NCBI RefSeq assembly: GCF_000296815.2 | Contig: NZ_CAIT01000004.1 | Coordinates: forward strand, 496,001-560,000 | DNA length: 64,000 bases | Reading direction: 5' to 3' | Origin: Fibrisoma limi BUZ 3 | GTDB lineage: Bacteria > Bacteroidota > Bacteroidia > Cytophagales > Spirosomataceae | Shown here: positions 1 through 7,838 of the stretch, piece by piece | Layout: the number at the start of each line of letters is the position of its first letter | Numbering within the stretch: the stretch's first letter is position 1 | Translations under genes and position numbers: made by a program | Notes under the pieces: model-generated | What the model was told of the DNA's origin: nothing | What the model saw: the letters and a program-made list of their open reading frames with translations, nothing else | The model's database searches: none

Positions 1-28
1 TCTACAATCTGCCAAAACTAAACGCAGC

Positions 29-775
29 ATGAAATACATAATCATTGGCGGTATACTTCTGGTCGGAGTTGCCTCCTGGACGCTGGTACGAAACCCGGAA
101 AAAGACGTAAAGGTGGCTACCCAGCCGGTTGTGGTGCTGGAGTTGTTTACATCGCAGGGGTGCTCAAGTTGCCCACCCGCCGACCGGGCTTTGCAGGAGA
201 TTACGCAGCGGGCCGCCAGTGCCGGACAGGCGGTTTATGGGTTGTCGTTTCACGTCGATTACTGGAACCGGCTGGGGTGGCAGGACCCCTTCAGCACGAA
301 ACAATACACCGACCGGCAGCGGCAGTACGACCGGCTGCTGAAAACGCAGACCTATACGCCCCAACTGGTCATCAATGGCCGACACGATGTGGTTGGCGGG
401 CAGCGCGGCCGTATTGACCAGCTCATCCGGTCGGTGCAGGAACAGCCAGCGTCCCAGTTCATCCCGGTTGACGGAAGTTTGACGCGGCAGGCTAACCAAC
501 TCACTGTAAGGTATCAGTTACCGGCTGGTCCATACCGCCTGAACGCTGCGTTAATACAGAAGGAAGCCCGAACGAATGTGCAGCGGGGCGAAAATGGCGG
601 CCGAACGCTGGTCAATACCAACGTTGTCCGGCAGTTCCGCACCCTCGATCAGCCCGGTCAATCGGGGAGTGTTACGATGCCAATGCCGGATGGTTTGAAA
701 CCGGACGACGTAACGGTGGTGCTGTACGCCCAGCGAACCGATAACAGTCAGGTCGTGGGTGCAAAGCGGTTGTAG
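29..775 (+). CDS. DUF1223 family exported thioredoxin-fold protein
   Basis: This 248-residue protein starts with a hydrophobic segment (residues 1-20) that should act as a signal peptide or membrane anchor. Just after it comes VVVLELFTSQGCSSCPPAD, the hallmark of the DUF1223 family: a thioredoxin-like fold with a CxxC-type pair (CSSC). The middle carries DYWNRLGWQDPF and YTPQLVINGRHDVVG, both typical of the family. The biochemical role of DUF1223 is not established; a periplasmic redox or thiol function is an inference from the CSSC motif. The length is normal and the ATG at 29 gives the full signal. The gene stands alone, followed by a palindromic repeat region. Confidence 0.88.
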   Translation: MKYIIIGGILLVGVASWTLVRNPEKDVKVATQPVVVLELFTSQGCSSCPPADRALQEITQRAASAGQAVYGLSFHVDYWNRLGWQDPFSTKQYTDRQRQYDRLLKTQTYTPQLVINGRHDVVGGQRGRIDQLIRSVQEQPASQFIPVDGSLTRQANQLTVRYQLPAGPYRLNAALIQKEARTNVQRGENGGRTLVNTNVVRQFRTLDQPGQSGSVTMPMPDGLKPDDVTVVLYAQRTDNSQVVGAKRL

Positions 776-869
776 CCGTCTGGTTATGTTGCTTCGGCCA
801 TCGGTTAGCCAACTTAAGCGAACTACCGTTTGCATTTGCTATAGATCGTGGTGCCGGATTCTTAAATGC

Positions 870-917
870 GACCAGTTAGGGTTCTGAACCCTAACTGGTC
901 AGGTTCGGAACCTGACC
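870..917. repeat. Two overlapping palindromes, GGTTC-N-GAACC core
   Basis: Two near-contiguous perfect palindromes with single-base centres are present. The first has arms 870-884 and 886-900 (GACCAGTTAGGGTTC and its complement). The second has arms 897-906 and 908-917 (GGTCAGGTTC and its complement). They share the bases GGTC, so they can form alternative hairpins. The same GGTTC-N-GAACC core and the string CCTGACCGCA recur in the larger palindrome at 36382-36448, so this looks like a dispersed REP-like family. It lies between the DUF1223 gene and the convergent rhamnosidase gene. Confidence 0.8.
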
Positions 918-993
918 GCACAAGTGCATAGATGCGGATACCAACATGGTTCATTAATTTCCACTTGGCAAGACTTGATTCACTTAATCGCCT

Positions 994-3402
994 TTACAAA
1001 CTCACTTCCTGCCGTCCTCCCTTCAGCGCCAGCGATTTGCCATTCCAGCGCAACGTACCGGTCAGGTTGGCGGGTAACGTAACAGTACCGGTCAGGCCAC
1101 CTGATGGTGTTTTAGTAAACTGTACCGTAATGTCACCAGCCGGGTGCGGCACTTTTCCCTCCACGCCGGGCAGGTTACCGAGGTAAGGCGTAATGCGTAC
1201 CGAACGGAAACCGGGCTCGGCCGGATTAATCCCGCATACCGTCGAAAGAAATTCGTAGAGGGGCGAGGCACTCCACGCGTGGCAGTCCGAACGCGTAGGC
1301 TCGGGGTTTTCGGCAAAGGTGGTCAGGCCGATCGCCAGCATGTCGCGCCAGGGTTTCAACTGAGCCAGATACTGATCGCCCATACCCGTTTTCTTCAGCG
1401 CTTGGAATAGGTAATATTTGAAGTAGAACGTAGCCTGCGTTAAGGACGTATCCGCCATGACTTTCTGCAATACGGCCTTCTGTTGCGCTACCGGTACGGC
1501 ATCGGTTAAAACGGCCCAGATGCTGCCATGCTGGCTGAAGCTGTTCTTGGCGGGCGTATCGGCCATCAGGCCCCGCGTCGCATCCCAGCAGGTGGCCATA
1601 GCCGCTTTGTTGATGCGCCGGGCCAGTTCGCGGTAATGCTCGGCGCGTTCGTTCTGTCCGTAGTGGGCCAGGAGATCGGCCGCCCGGAAGTACGTGTAGG
1701 CCTGTTGCAGCGACAGAATGCTGGAACCACCTTTCCGCGCTCCAGCCGGAACGCCCCCGGCTGCTTCGTCTTTTGCGTTCTGCCACTTGGCCCAGTCCAC
1801 AAAATTCCACCATTCGAGCGGACCGTTCAGGCCGGTTTTGTCCAGCCGCTGTTCATGCCAGTTCAGCACCTGCAAGATTCCCGGTAAATACGATTGGACA
1901 AACGCATCGTCCTGCCGGTGCAGCCAGTAGTCGTGGATCATGCAGACCCAATACAGCGAAAACGGCGGAATCACCTGGAAATCGGCGCTGGGGTAGCGGC
2001 TTTGCGTCAGCCCGTCGTTAAACCGGCTATGGTCATAATCCATAATTGCCTTGCGCATCAGCCGGTCGTCGCCGGTTACGTACAGCGAGATCATGGCCTG
2101 GATACGTGTATCGCCGGTGTATTGCAGTTGCTCATAATAAGGGCAGTCGTAATACGTCTCGCCCGCGCAGAGCCGGGCCGTCCGCCAGCCAACGTTCCAG
2201 ATTTGCCGCAGGGACGAGTCGGCGGTTGCGCCCGAACCGGCCATGAATGTCGCTTTTTGCTGGAACGGATAGCCGGTAAACTGGCCAACCAGATCCTCCA
2301 GCACCAGCGGGTCTTGGGCAGTCTGGACGGTCAGTTGCAGGTAGCGGTACGTCCGGAACCAGAGCGGCCGGAACGTCCGTTTGGCGTTGCCGTCGGATAC
2401 AAACTGATCCTCAAAGCCGATGAGCTTTCTACCCTCAACTTCATTTCGATTGCCTTTCTGCCCTTTATCATTGACCAGCGCTTCGGCGTAGGCCATCGTC
2501 ACTACGGCGCTCTTGCCTCCGCTGACGGTTAGTTCCGGGTACGCGTTCGTCAGATGTCCCTGATCGAGGAGGAACGTAGCTTTTGTGTTCGCCTGTACGG
2601 TCACGGGGCCCTTTCCGGCCAGAAAATTGGCATTCATCTGGCCATTCTCCGCGCGCCGGACAGCCGTGAGCCGCAGCGTACTTTCTTCCATCATCGGAAT
2701 GGTTCGCGGCACCAGGTTCCAGTTGCCATCCGTACCGAGGCCGCGCGGTTTGGCGGGGTAGCCAATGGGACGGGCATTGGGCCAGTTTTTATCGTCAAAA
2801 TTGGGCTGTTCCCAACCCCAGGGGTACTGAACGCCATCAACACGGTCGCCGGCCCCAACCACGATGTAGGTGCGTAGCTTGGCGTTGTCATTGACAACGG
2901 GCGAGTAGGCCGGGTTCTGGAAAACTTTCCAGGTTGCGTCGGTATTGGCCACTTTCTCGGTTTCACCGTCGCCCTGAAGCACGAAGCCCAGTTGGTAGCT
3001 CATCTGTGCAAACGGAGCCGATTCGCCAAGATACCAGACCTGGGCGGCCAGTACGTTACGGCCGACCTGTAGATAAGGAGCCAGGTCGAGGGTTTCATAA
3101 TTCCAGTTCTGCGTATCGCTGCGGGCGGGTCCGAGCGCCACCGAGCGCCCGTTGACAAACAGCCGGTAGCGGTTGTCGGCCGATACGTGCACGACGAAGT
3201 GGGCTGGTTTTTGTTTCAGGTCGATGGCTTTGCGGAAGTGGTACACCCCGTACTGCCGGGCGGGCGTTGTCGGATGCATCAGCCACCGGGCCGTCCAATA
3301 GGCGTTCTGCCAGCGCGACGTAGCCGAAACACTCGTGGGCGTCGTTTGGGAGAAGGCGTTCAGGGAAAGGAAACAGGCAAGAATAAAAAGCCGGGCATTC
3401 AT
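994..3402 (-). CDS. GH78-type alpha-L-rhamnosidase, secreted
   Basis: The product is a glycoside hydrolase of the family 78 type, expected to release terminal alpha-L-rhamnose from plant or microbial glycans in the periplasm or outside the cell. The ATG at 3402 is preferred over the upstream one at 3444 because it opens a clean signal peptide (MNARLFILACFLSLNAFSQ). An N-terminal beta-sandwich region (FVNGRSVALGPARSD) precedes an (alpha/alpha)6-barrel domain with the family signature YDCPYYEQLQYTGDTRIQ, where the acidic residues are predicted to be catalytic or substrate-binding. The C-terminal part has SDCHAWSASPLYEF, also typical. The length of 802 residues is normal. No SusCD pair is adjacent, so the exact glycan is not indicated. 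Confidence 0.9.
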   Translation of the reverse strand: MNARLFILACFLSLNAFSQTTPTSVSATSRWQNAYWTARWLMHPTTPARQYGVYHFRKAIDLKQKPAHFVVHVSADNRYRLFVNGRSVALGPARSDTQNWNYETLDLAPYLQVGRNVLAAQVWYLGESAPFAQMSYQLGFVLQGDGETEKVANTDATWKVFQNPAYSPVVNDNAKLRTYIVVGAGDRVDGVQYPWGWEQPNFDDKNWPNARPIGYPAKPRGLGTDGNWNLVPRTIPMMEESTLRLTAVRRAENGQMNANFLAGKGPVTVQANTKATFLLDQGHLTNAYPELTVSGGKSAVVTMAYAEALVNDKGQKGNRNEVEGRKLIGFEDQFVSDGNAKRTFRPLWFRTYRYLQLTVQTAQDPLVLEDLVGQFTGYPFQQKATFMAGSGATADSSLRQIWNVGWRTARLCAGETYYDCPYYEQLQYTGDTRIQAMISLYVTGDDRLMRKAIMDYDHSRFNDGLTQSRYPSADFQVIPPFSLYWVCMIHDYWLHRQDDAFVQSYLPGILQVLNWHEQRLDKTGLNGPLEWWNFVDWAKWQNAKDEAAGGVPAGARKGGSSILSLQQAYTYFRAADLLAHYGQNERAEHYRELARRINKAAMATCWDATRGLMADTPAKNSFSQHGSIWAVLTDAVPVAQQKAVLQKVMADTSLTQATFYFKYYLFQALKKTGMGDQYLAQLKPWRDMLAIGLTTFAENPEPTRSDCHAWSASPLYEFLSTVCGINPAEPGFRSVRITPYLGNLPGVEGKVPHPAGDITVQFTKTPSGGLTGTVTLPANLTGTLRWNGKSLALKGGRQEVSL

Positions 3403-3585
3403 CAAAAGCAGAGCATTAACGTACTGCCGCGAATATAACGACAATCCGGCGCTGATGTAGGATGTAGTGTCCTGCTCAGCCTCATCAAGTCCACTTTTGT
3501 ATACTTTTCTTTGAGATGTTTATAAATGTAGCTCGATTTTTGATATGAGTTCACAGTAGTGAAGTGTAGCTACCTGTCAACTACT

Positions 3586-4530
3586 ATGGCCAAATTTATA
3601 CTTTTATCCTGTATCATTTTTTCATTAATCGCTTTCAACTCTCAAGCCCAGGTTGGTATTGGGATATTAAATCCAAAAGCATTTCTGCATGTAGCAGAGG
3701 GTAAAAACGTATTATTCGGTGATACGGCTTCTGGTCAAAAAAGATTCTTCTGGAGAGGAGATAAAGGGGCTTTGCAAGTTGGCACGGGTTATACCAGCCA
3801 TGTTGACTGGATGGGTAAAAACTCATTCTCAGCCGGAAATGGCTGTCTGGGATTTGGTGAAAGTTCAATTGCTCTAGGGTGGGCTGCTTATGCCTATGAC
3901 GATCAGTCCGTTGCGATTGGTCGTAGTGTATCGGCAAGTGGCATAGGCTCTGTTGCAATAGGAGGAAACGTGAATACCAGACACTCAGGTAGTATAGCTA
4001 TCGGGGACGGAGCCCCTTTTACATCCGAAACAGGAGGTGAGAACCAGTTTGTAGCACGGTTTCTGGGAGGATACACCTTAACGACAGGGATAAACAATGG
4101 TTATGGTGTAGGAGCTATATTAGGTCCCGGCCAAAGTGCATGGGAGACTCTGTCGGATTCAACTAGTAAAGAGAGGTTTCTACTCGCCGACGGGGCTGCT
4201 ATTTTGAAGAAGATAGCCCGTATGCGTCTGGGAAGCTGGAACTATATAGGTCAGGATGCTAAGCAGTTTCGGCATTATGGGCCAATGGCGCAGGATTTCT
4301 TTGCAGCCTTTGGACAAGATAATATTGGAATTATTGGTAACGATAAGACGATCAACCAGGCAGATTTTGATGGTATCAACCTGATTGCGATAAAAGCGTT
4401 GATTGAGCAGAACGAACAACTTAAATCAGAGAATCAAGCTTTGCGGTCTGAGTTAGCTTTATTGCGGTCGGATATTGAGCAAATAAAGAAGGCGTTGTAT
4501 CGTAACGGCTTAACAGCGGCTAGCAAATGA
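3586..4530 (+). CDS. Secreted YadA-head-like protein with S74 (tail-fibre) chaperone domain
   Basis: A 314-residue secreted protein. The ATG at 3586 opens a signal peptide (MAKFILLSCIIFSLIAFNSQAQ); an upstream GTG at 3559 would add residues before it and is less likely. The centre has repeated SxAxG units (SSIALGWAAYA, QSVAIGRSVSA, GSVAIGGNVN, GSIAIGDGA), as in the left-handed beta-roll heads of trimeric autotransporters. Then comes LSDSTSKERF, fitting the SDxxxK start of peptidase S74 intramolecular chaperone domains, which trimerise fibres and can cut themselves off. The last 45 residues form a predicted coiled coil. It overlaps the next gene by four bases. The region is richer in AT than its neighbours. 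A surface trimeric fibre is inferred. Confidence 0.75.
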   Translation: MAKFILLSCIIFSLIAFNSQAQVGIGILNPKAFLHVAEGKNVLFGDTASGQKRFFWRGDKGALQVGTGYTSHVDWMGKNSFSAGNGCLGFGESSIALGWAAYAYDDQSVAIGRSVSASGIGSVAIGGNVNTRHSGSIAIGDGAPFTSETGGENQFVARFLGGYTLTTGINNGYGVGAILGPGQSAWETLSDSTSKERFLLADGAAILKKIARMRLGSWNYIGQDAKQFRHYGPMAQDFFAAFGQDNIGIIGNDKTINQADFDGINLIAIKALIEQNEQLKSENQALRSELALLRSDIEQIKKALYRNGLTAASK

Positions 4531-5468
4531 AAATTTTCGTGGCTTTGTTAGTCGTTGTGAGCAGTGGTCTGAGCCAGACAACCTGGGCGCAACTAATGAA
4601 TCGGGATACATTAGTTGTTAAGGCGAACACAGCGATCGCGGTCAAACAGGATCTGATAAATCAGGGTAACCTGTTAGTAGAAGGAACGCTTCACTTGGAG
4701 GGTAGCTTAATCAATCAACGTGTTATCGCTGCCGACAAAGGACGCCTGAAATTGGCGGGAGAACTACTACAGATCATTTTTCAAGAAGATTATAGAACTA
4801 AGCTGGCCGTCAGTCATTTGATCATTAAAGCCAAAGAAGTTCGCTTGTCTCATCCTTTGCTCGTTCTTGATACAGTACGGTTTGAAAAAGGCATTATAGA
4901 CGCCCAAAGCTCATTAAATCAGTTAATTATTTCACAATCTGGTGTGGCAATAGGTGCATCAGACAGCTCGCACGTAGTAGGCGTAATAGAAAAATTAGGA
5001 AATACAGAATTTATCTTCCCACTTGGAAGCGGAACCAGCTATCGACCGGTTCTTCTTACGCCCAGTAATGGGCAGCAAACTGATTGCTATGTCGTGGAAT
5101 ATAGTTCGGATGTAAGATTCCCTCTTGAACGCGAACCATGCCTTCAACAAGTTGCGGAACGAGGATACTGGCGGATCTTAACCAACAATGAGTCAACACC
5201 TTTCCAGATTGGTCTACCGGTAGCTCGCTTCGAAGAATTAGGCTTGCCAACTGTTAACCCTTCAGCAGTACGAGTTGCTCAGGTTGACAGCCATAACAAA
5301 TGGGAAGCATTAACGTGTAATCGGGCTATCCTTACCCCATCTGGATTTGTCAAATCCGCCGATCTCATAAGACTCGTCAATCGTAATACAGGGATGTTTA
5401 CCCTGGCCGTAGTCGCCGAATGTGTAGGCCCGAAATATGCGCCATTACGGATCAGCCGATTACGCTAA
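4527..5468 (+). CDS. Secreted protein of unknown function, coupled to the S74 protein
   Basis: A 313-residue product with a signal peptide (MKIFVALLVVVSSGLSQTTWAQ). Its start codon overlaps the stop of the S74 gene (ATGA), so the two are probably translated together. The N-terminal half has short beta-rich repeats (NQGNLLVEGTLHLEGSLINQ, KGRLKLAGELLQ) suggesting a right-handed beta-helix. The later part, VVGVIEKLGNTEFIFPLGSG followed by TSYRPV, resembles segments common in large surface proteins of Bacteroidota that use type IX secretion. I see no clear C-terminal sorting domain. The stop codon overlaps that of the opposing dioxygenase gene by four bases. Function is unknown; an adhesin accessory role is inferred only from the coupling. 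Confidence 0.7.
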   Translation: MKIFVALLVVVSSGLSQTTWAQLMNRDTLVVKANTAIAVKQDLINQGNLLVEGTLHLEGSLINQRVIAADKGRLKLAGELLQIIFQEDYRTKLAVSHLIIKAKEVRLSHPLLVLDTVRFEKGIIDAQSSLNQLIISQSGVAIGASDSSHVVGVIEKLGNTEFIFPLGSGTSYRPVLLTPSNGQQTDCYVVEYSSDVRFPLEREPCLQQVAERGYWRILTNNESTPFQIGLPVARFEELGLPTVNPSAVRVAQVDSHNKWEALTCNRAILTPSGFVKSADLIRLVNRNTGMFTLAVVAECVGPKYAPLRISRLR

Positions 5469-6052
5469 CTCGTCACCACAAACGTATAACCGGCCGCTAC
5501 GTTACTGCCTTTGTTCGCTACGTTCATCAACAGTCTGGGGTTAAATAGCCCATCCCGGCGGTTGCCCGGCTCATCCGGAAAATAAAGCTGGGTAGTCAGC
5601 ACGGGTTTGTTGGGGGCCTGCACTTTAACGTGAAAATGGCGCGTTCGGCCGGGATACAGCCCCGGTACGATGGTCTCTAACTGAAAATTGCCGTTTTTAT
5701 CGGTGTACTGGTGACCCCGCAGCCGGAAGCCACGGTTGTCGTAGTCGCCCTCGTTGTCGGCATGCCACCAGTCCAGCAGCGCATGGGCAACGGGTCGGCA
5801 GTCGGTCGTCAGCACCCGGCCGGTCAGCACGAGTCTGGTACCGCCCATGCCCTGCTCCAGCAGACTATTACGTTCCGGAGAATTAGGTTTGAAGTAAGGC
5901 CCTTCGGTTTCCGATGGCGTCGGTTCGTCGTGGTCGTCGCAGGGGGGCGTAGCGGGCAGCGTCAGGAACTTCGCGCGGAAGCTGGCCGAAAACAGGCCCG
6001 TGAGCGGCAGAGTGGCCAGTAGGGAGACAAACCGGCGCCGTGTCGTTTCCAT
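5465..6052 (-). CDS. Intradiol ring-cleavage dioxygenase, exported
   Basis: The 195-residue protein belongs to the protocatechuate/catechol intradiol dioxygenase superfamily, which uses non-haem Fe(III) to open catechol rings between the two hydroxyls. All four expected iron ligands can be placed: Tyr in EGDYDNRG, Tyr in VPGLYPGR, and the two His of RTRHFHVKV. TEGPYFKP is another family hallmark. The ATG at 6052 gives METTRRRFVSLLATLPLTG, which looks like a twin-arginine signal, so the enzyme may be exported folded. Single-chain exported versions of this type are common in Bacteroidota and their substrates are largely unknown. No aromatic degradation operon lies nearby. Confidence 0.85.
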   Translation of the reverse strand: METTRRRFVSLLATLPLTGLFSASFRAKFLTLPATPPCDDHDEPTPSETEGPYFKPNSPERNSLLEQGMGGTRLVLTGRVLTTDCRPVAHALLDWWHADNEGDYDNRGFRLRGHQYTDKNGNFQLETIVPGLYPGRTRHFHVKVQAPNKPVLTTQLYFPDEPGNRRDGLFNPRLLMNVANKGSNVAAGYTFVVTS

Positions 6053-6195
6053 GTCGAAAGGAAGGGGTTGGTTATCAATTAAAGTTAACAATTTATTTAC
6101 CTGATAACGGGTGGACAGGTAAAAAACGGCGATGGTATGCCAGAACGGGAGCCGCGGTTATTGTCTGGTGAATCGTCTGTCTGGTTAAATTGGTC

Positions 6196-6254
6196 ATAGG
6201 TTGAACATTTAGTCAAAACAACCTATTGACAATCAAAAGTTTTTGTACCTTTTG
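6196..6254 (+). promoter_or_regulatory. Candidate promoter and overlapping inverted repeat
   Basis: An inverted repeat ATAGGTTG (6196-6203) and CAACCTAT (6219-6226) sits directly before TTG at 6227-6229. About 16 bases further on is TACCTTTTG (6246-6254), a near match to the TAnnTTTG element of Bacteroidota promoters. The placement upstream of the ATG at 6277 suggests a promoter with an operator next to its -33 box. The spacing and -7 element are imperfect, so this is tentative. Confidence 0.4.
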
Positions 6255-6276
6255 TCTCCTTTCAACCTCTATCTGC

Positions 6277-7398
6277 ATGGAATCTACTCAATCTGAAACA
6301 TCAGGCAGTCCCTCCATACCTGCTCAGTCGCCCCGACGCTCTGCTTTATTAGTAGGTAGTATGCCCTTTGCCGATGAGGAAACGTGCATGCGTCGGGCGC
6401 TCGATGTGCTTGGACCAGCGCTGTTTTGTTTGCCCGATGGTGAGATTGGCGAGAAGACCCCGGCCTTTCCGAAAGGGAATCGCATCGCCTGGGTGGTATA
6501 TGCCATCGAAAAACTGACTGAGGATAAAACCAGTTGGCAGGTCATCAAACAGCCGGTGCGTAGTCCTGAGGACGGCATGGCCGATAGCTACGAAAATTTC
6601 CAGAAACTAAAACCACTGCATTCGCCGGCCGATATGCCGCAGCATGTGCAGCTAGGGTACGATCTGTTCTTTGCGAAGAGTTATCCTGTTTTTGTGCGGT
6701 TGCGCGAGACGTATGGCTTACCGCAGTTGAAATTTCAACTGGGCGTACCAACGGGGTTCGCGATGGGATTTGCCTTCGCCAGCCCGATCACCTGGCTTCG
6801 CTATACGTACGCGTTCAACACCGTAATCGCCCGTGAGGTCAATGCGGCCCTGGCTATGGCCGGTCACGACGTTATTGTGCAACTGGAAGTACCGCCGGAA
6901 CTTTACGCAGCTTACAAACTACCCACTCCCCTGATTGGGCTGGCGCTTCGGCCTATCAAGGATCTTCTGAACAAGATTACACCCGGTGCCCGTGTCGGCA
7001 TCCACCTGTGTCTGGGCGATTTTCATAATGAGGCCCTGGTGCATCCCAAAACGCTGGGGAAAATGGTAGCCTTCTCAAATCGGCTGGTAGAGGAGTGGCC
7101 AACGCAGCATACTCTCGAGTACGTACATTATCCGTTTGCCGAGGGAATCGTTCCCCCGCCGACAGAAGCCAGTCACTACGTTCCGCTGAAGGATATTGCC
7201 CTGCCTCGATCGGCCCGTTTTATTGCCGGGTTTGTTCACGAAAAGCGGAGCCTGGCCGAAAATAAACACATTCTGGAGAGTATCGAATCCGCCCGTGGGC
7301 AAGCTGTCGATGTCGCGAGTTCGTGTGGTTTAGGGCGTCGTACGCCCGAAACGGCCGACCAGCTACTGGAACTGACCGCGCGGTTGACCAATGCCTGA
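6277..7398 (+). CDS. MetE C-terminal-domain-like zinc protein (methyltransferase superfamily)
   Basis: This 373-residue cytosolic protein resembles the catalytic TIM barrel of cobalamin-independent methionine synthase. The sequence shows QLEVPPE near residue 202 (compare the Q-x-D-E-P region of MetE), VGIHLCLGDF with a His243-x-Cys245 pair, and ASSCGLGRRTPE with Cys350, which matches the Cys-Gly-Leu motif of MetE. These would be zinc ligands that activate a thiol acceptor. The full MetE N-terminal domain is absent, so it is not a standard MetE. The ATG at 6277 is chosen; the upstream TTG at 6226 lies in the likely promoter. It is followed 71 bases later by an ABM-fold gene. The substrate is unknown. 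Confidence 0.6.
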   Translation: MESTQSETSGSPSIPAQSPRRSALLVGSMPFADEETCMRRALDVLGPALFCLPDGEIGEKTPAFPKGNRIAWVVYAIEKLTEDKTSWQVIKQPVRSPEDGMADSYENFQKLKPLHSPADMPQHVQLGYDLFFAKSYPVFVRLRETYGLPQLKFQLGVPTGFAMGFAFASPITWLRYTYAFNTVIAREVNAALAMAGHDVIVQLEVPPELYAAYKLPTPLIGLALRPIKDLLNKITPGARVGIHLCLGDFHNEALVHPKTLGKMVAFSNRLVEEWPTQHTLEYVHYPFAEGIVPPPTEASHYVPLKDIALPRSARFIAGFVHEKRSLAENKHILESIESARGQAVDVASSCGLGRRTPETADQLLELTARLTNA

Positions 7399-7469
7399 TA
7401 CGCCCACAGTTCAATCACTGGCCACTCACTTTTCAATTAATATTACAACCAGAACCCAACCCAACTACC

Positions 7470-7769
7470 ATGTTTGCGCGCGTCGTTCAAGTGCCCCTCC
7501 AGCCCGGCTCATCAACCGAAGCTGCCAATTATTTCAAAGAGTCGGTGGGGCCGGCCCTGAAACAGCAGGCCGGATTTATAAACAGCCGGTTCCTGACGAA
7601 TTCGGAGACTAACAAATGTCTCATGGTGACGCTCTGGGAGTCTGCCGACCACCGGCAGGGAGCCGAGTCAAATGGTTTCCTGCAAGGTGTATTGCAGGAG
7701 ATGAAACAGTACTTTGCCGGCGCTCCGACGATTGACTACTACGACGTTGATGTTCAGGTGGTGAACTAA
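7470..7769 (+). CDS. Antibiotic biosynthesis monooxygenase (ABM) fold protein
   Basis: A 99-residue protein starting MFARVVQVPLQPGSSTEAANYF. The dimeric alpha/beta-barrel ABM pattern is visible: an N-terminal beta strand, a helix, then GFINSRFLTN and CLMVTLWESADHRQGAE. Members include small cofactor-free monooxygenases, haem-degrading enzymes and many proteins without known activity. The ATG at 7470 fits the family length; in-frame codons further upstream overlap the preceding gene's end region and are not needed. It probably shares a transcript with the MetE-like gene and ends at a strong hairpin at 7790-7824. Function is not assigned. Confidence 0.75.
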   Translation: MFARVVQVPLQPGSSTEAANYFKESVGPALKQQAGFINSRFLTNSETNKCLMVTLWESADHRQGAESNGFLQGVLQEMKQYFAGAPTIDYYDVDVQVVN

Positions 7770-7789
7770 TCAGAAATTCATCTAAACGT

Positions 7790-7824
7790 AAAATCCCTGC
7801 CAGAGTCCATCCGGCAGGGATTTT
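7790..7824. terminator. Bidirectional terminator hairpin
   Basis: Arms AAAATCCCTGCC (7790-7801) and GGCAGGGATTTT (7813-7824) are perfectly complementary, with T or A runs on either side. It separates the ABM gene from the convergent TonB-dependent receptor gene and can end transcripts from both. Confidence 0.88.
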
Positions 7825-7838
7825 GTCTATTCTTTGGC

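Noticed and set aside
1226-1813. Long open frame inside the rhamnosidase gene on the same strand
   Set aside because: It lies within the GH78 gene in another frame, lacks any recognisable motif and arises from high GC content.
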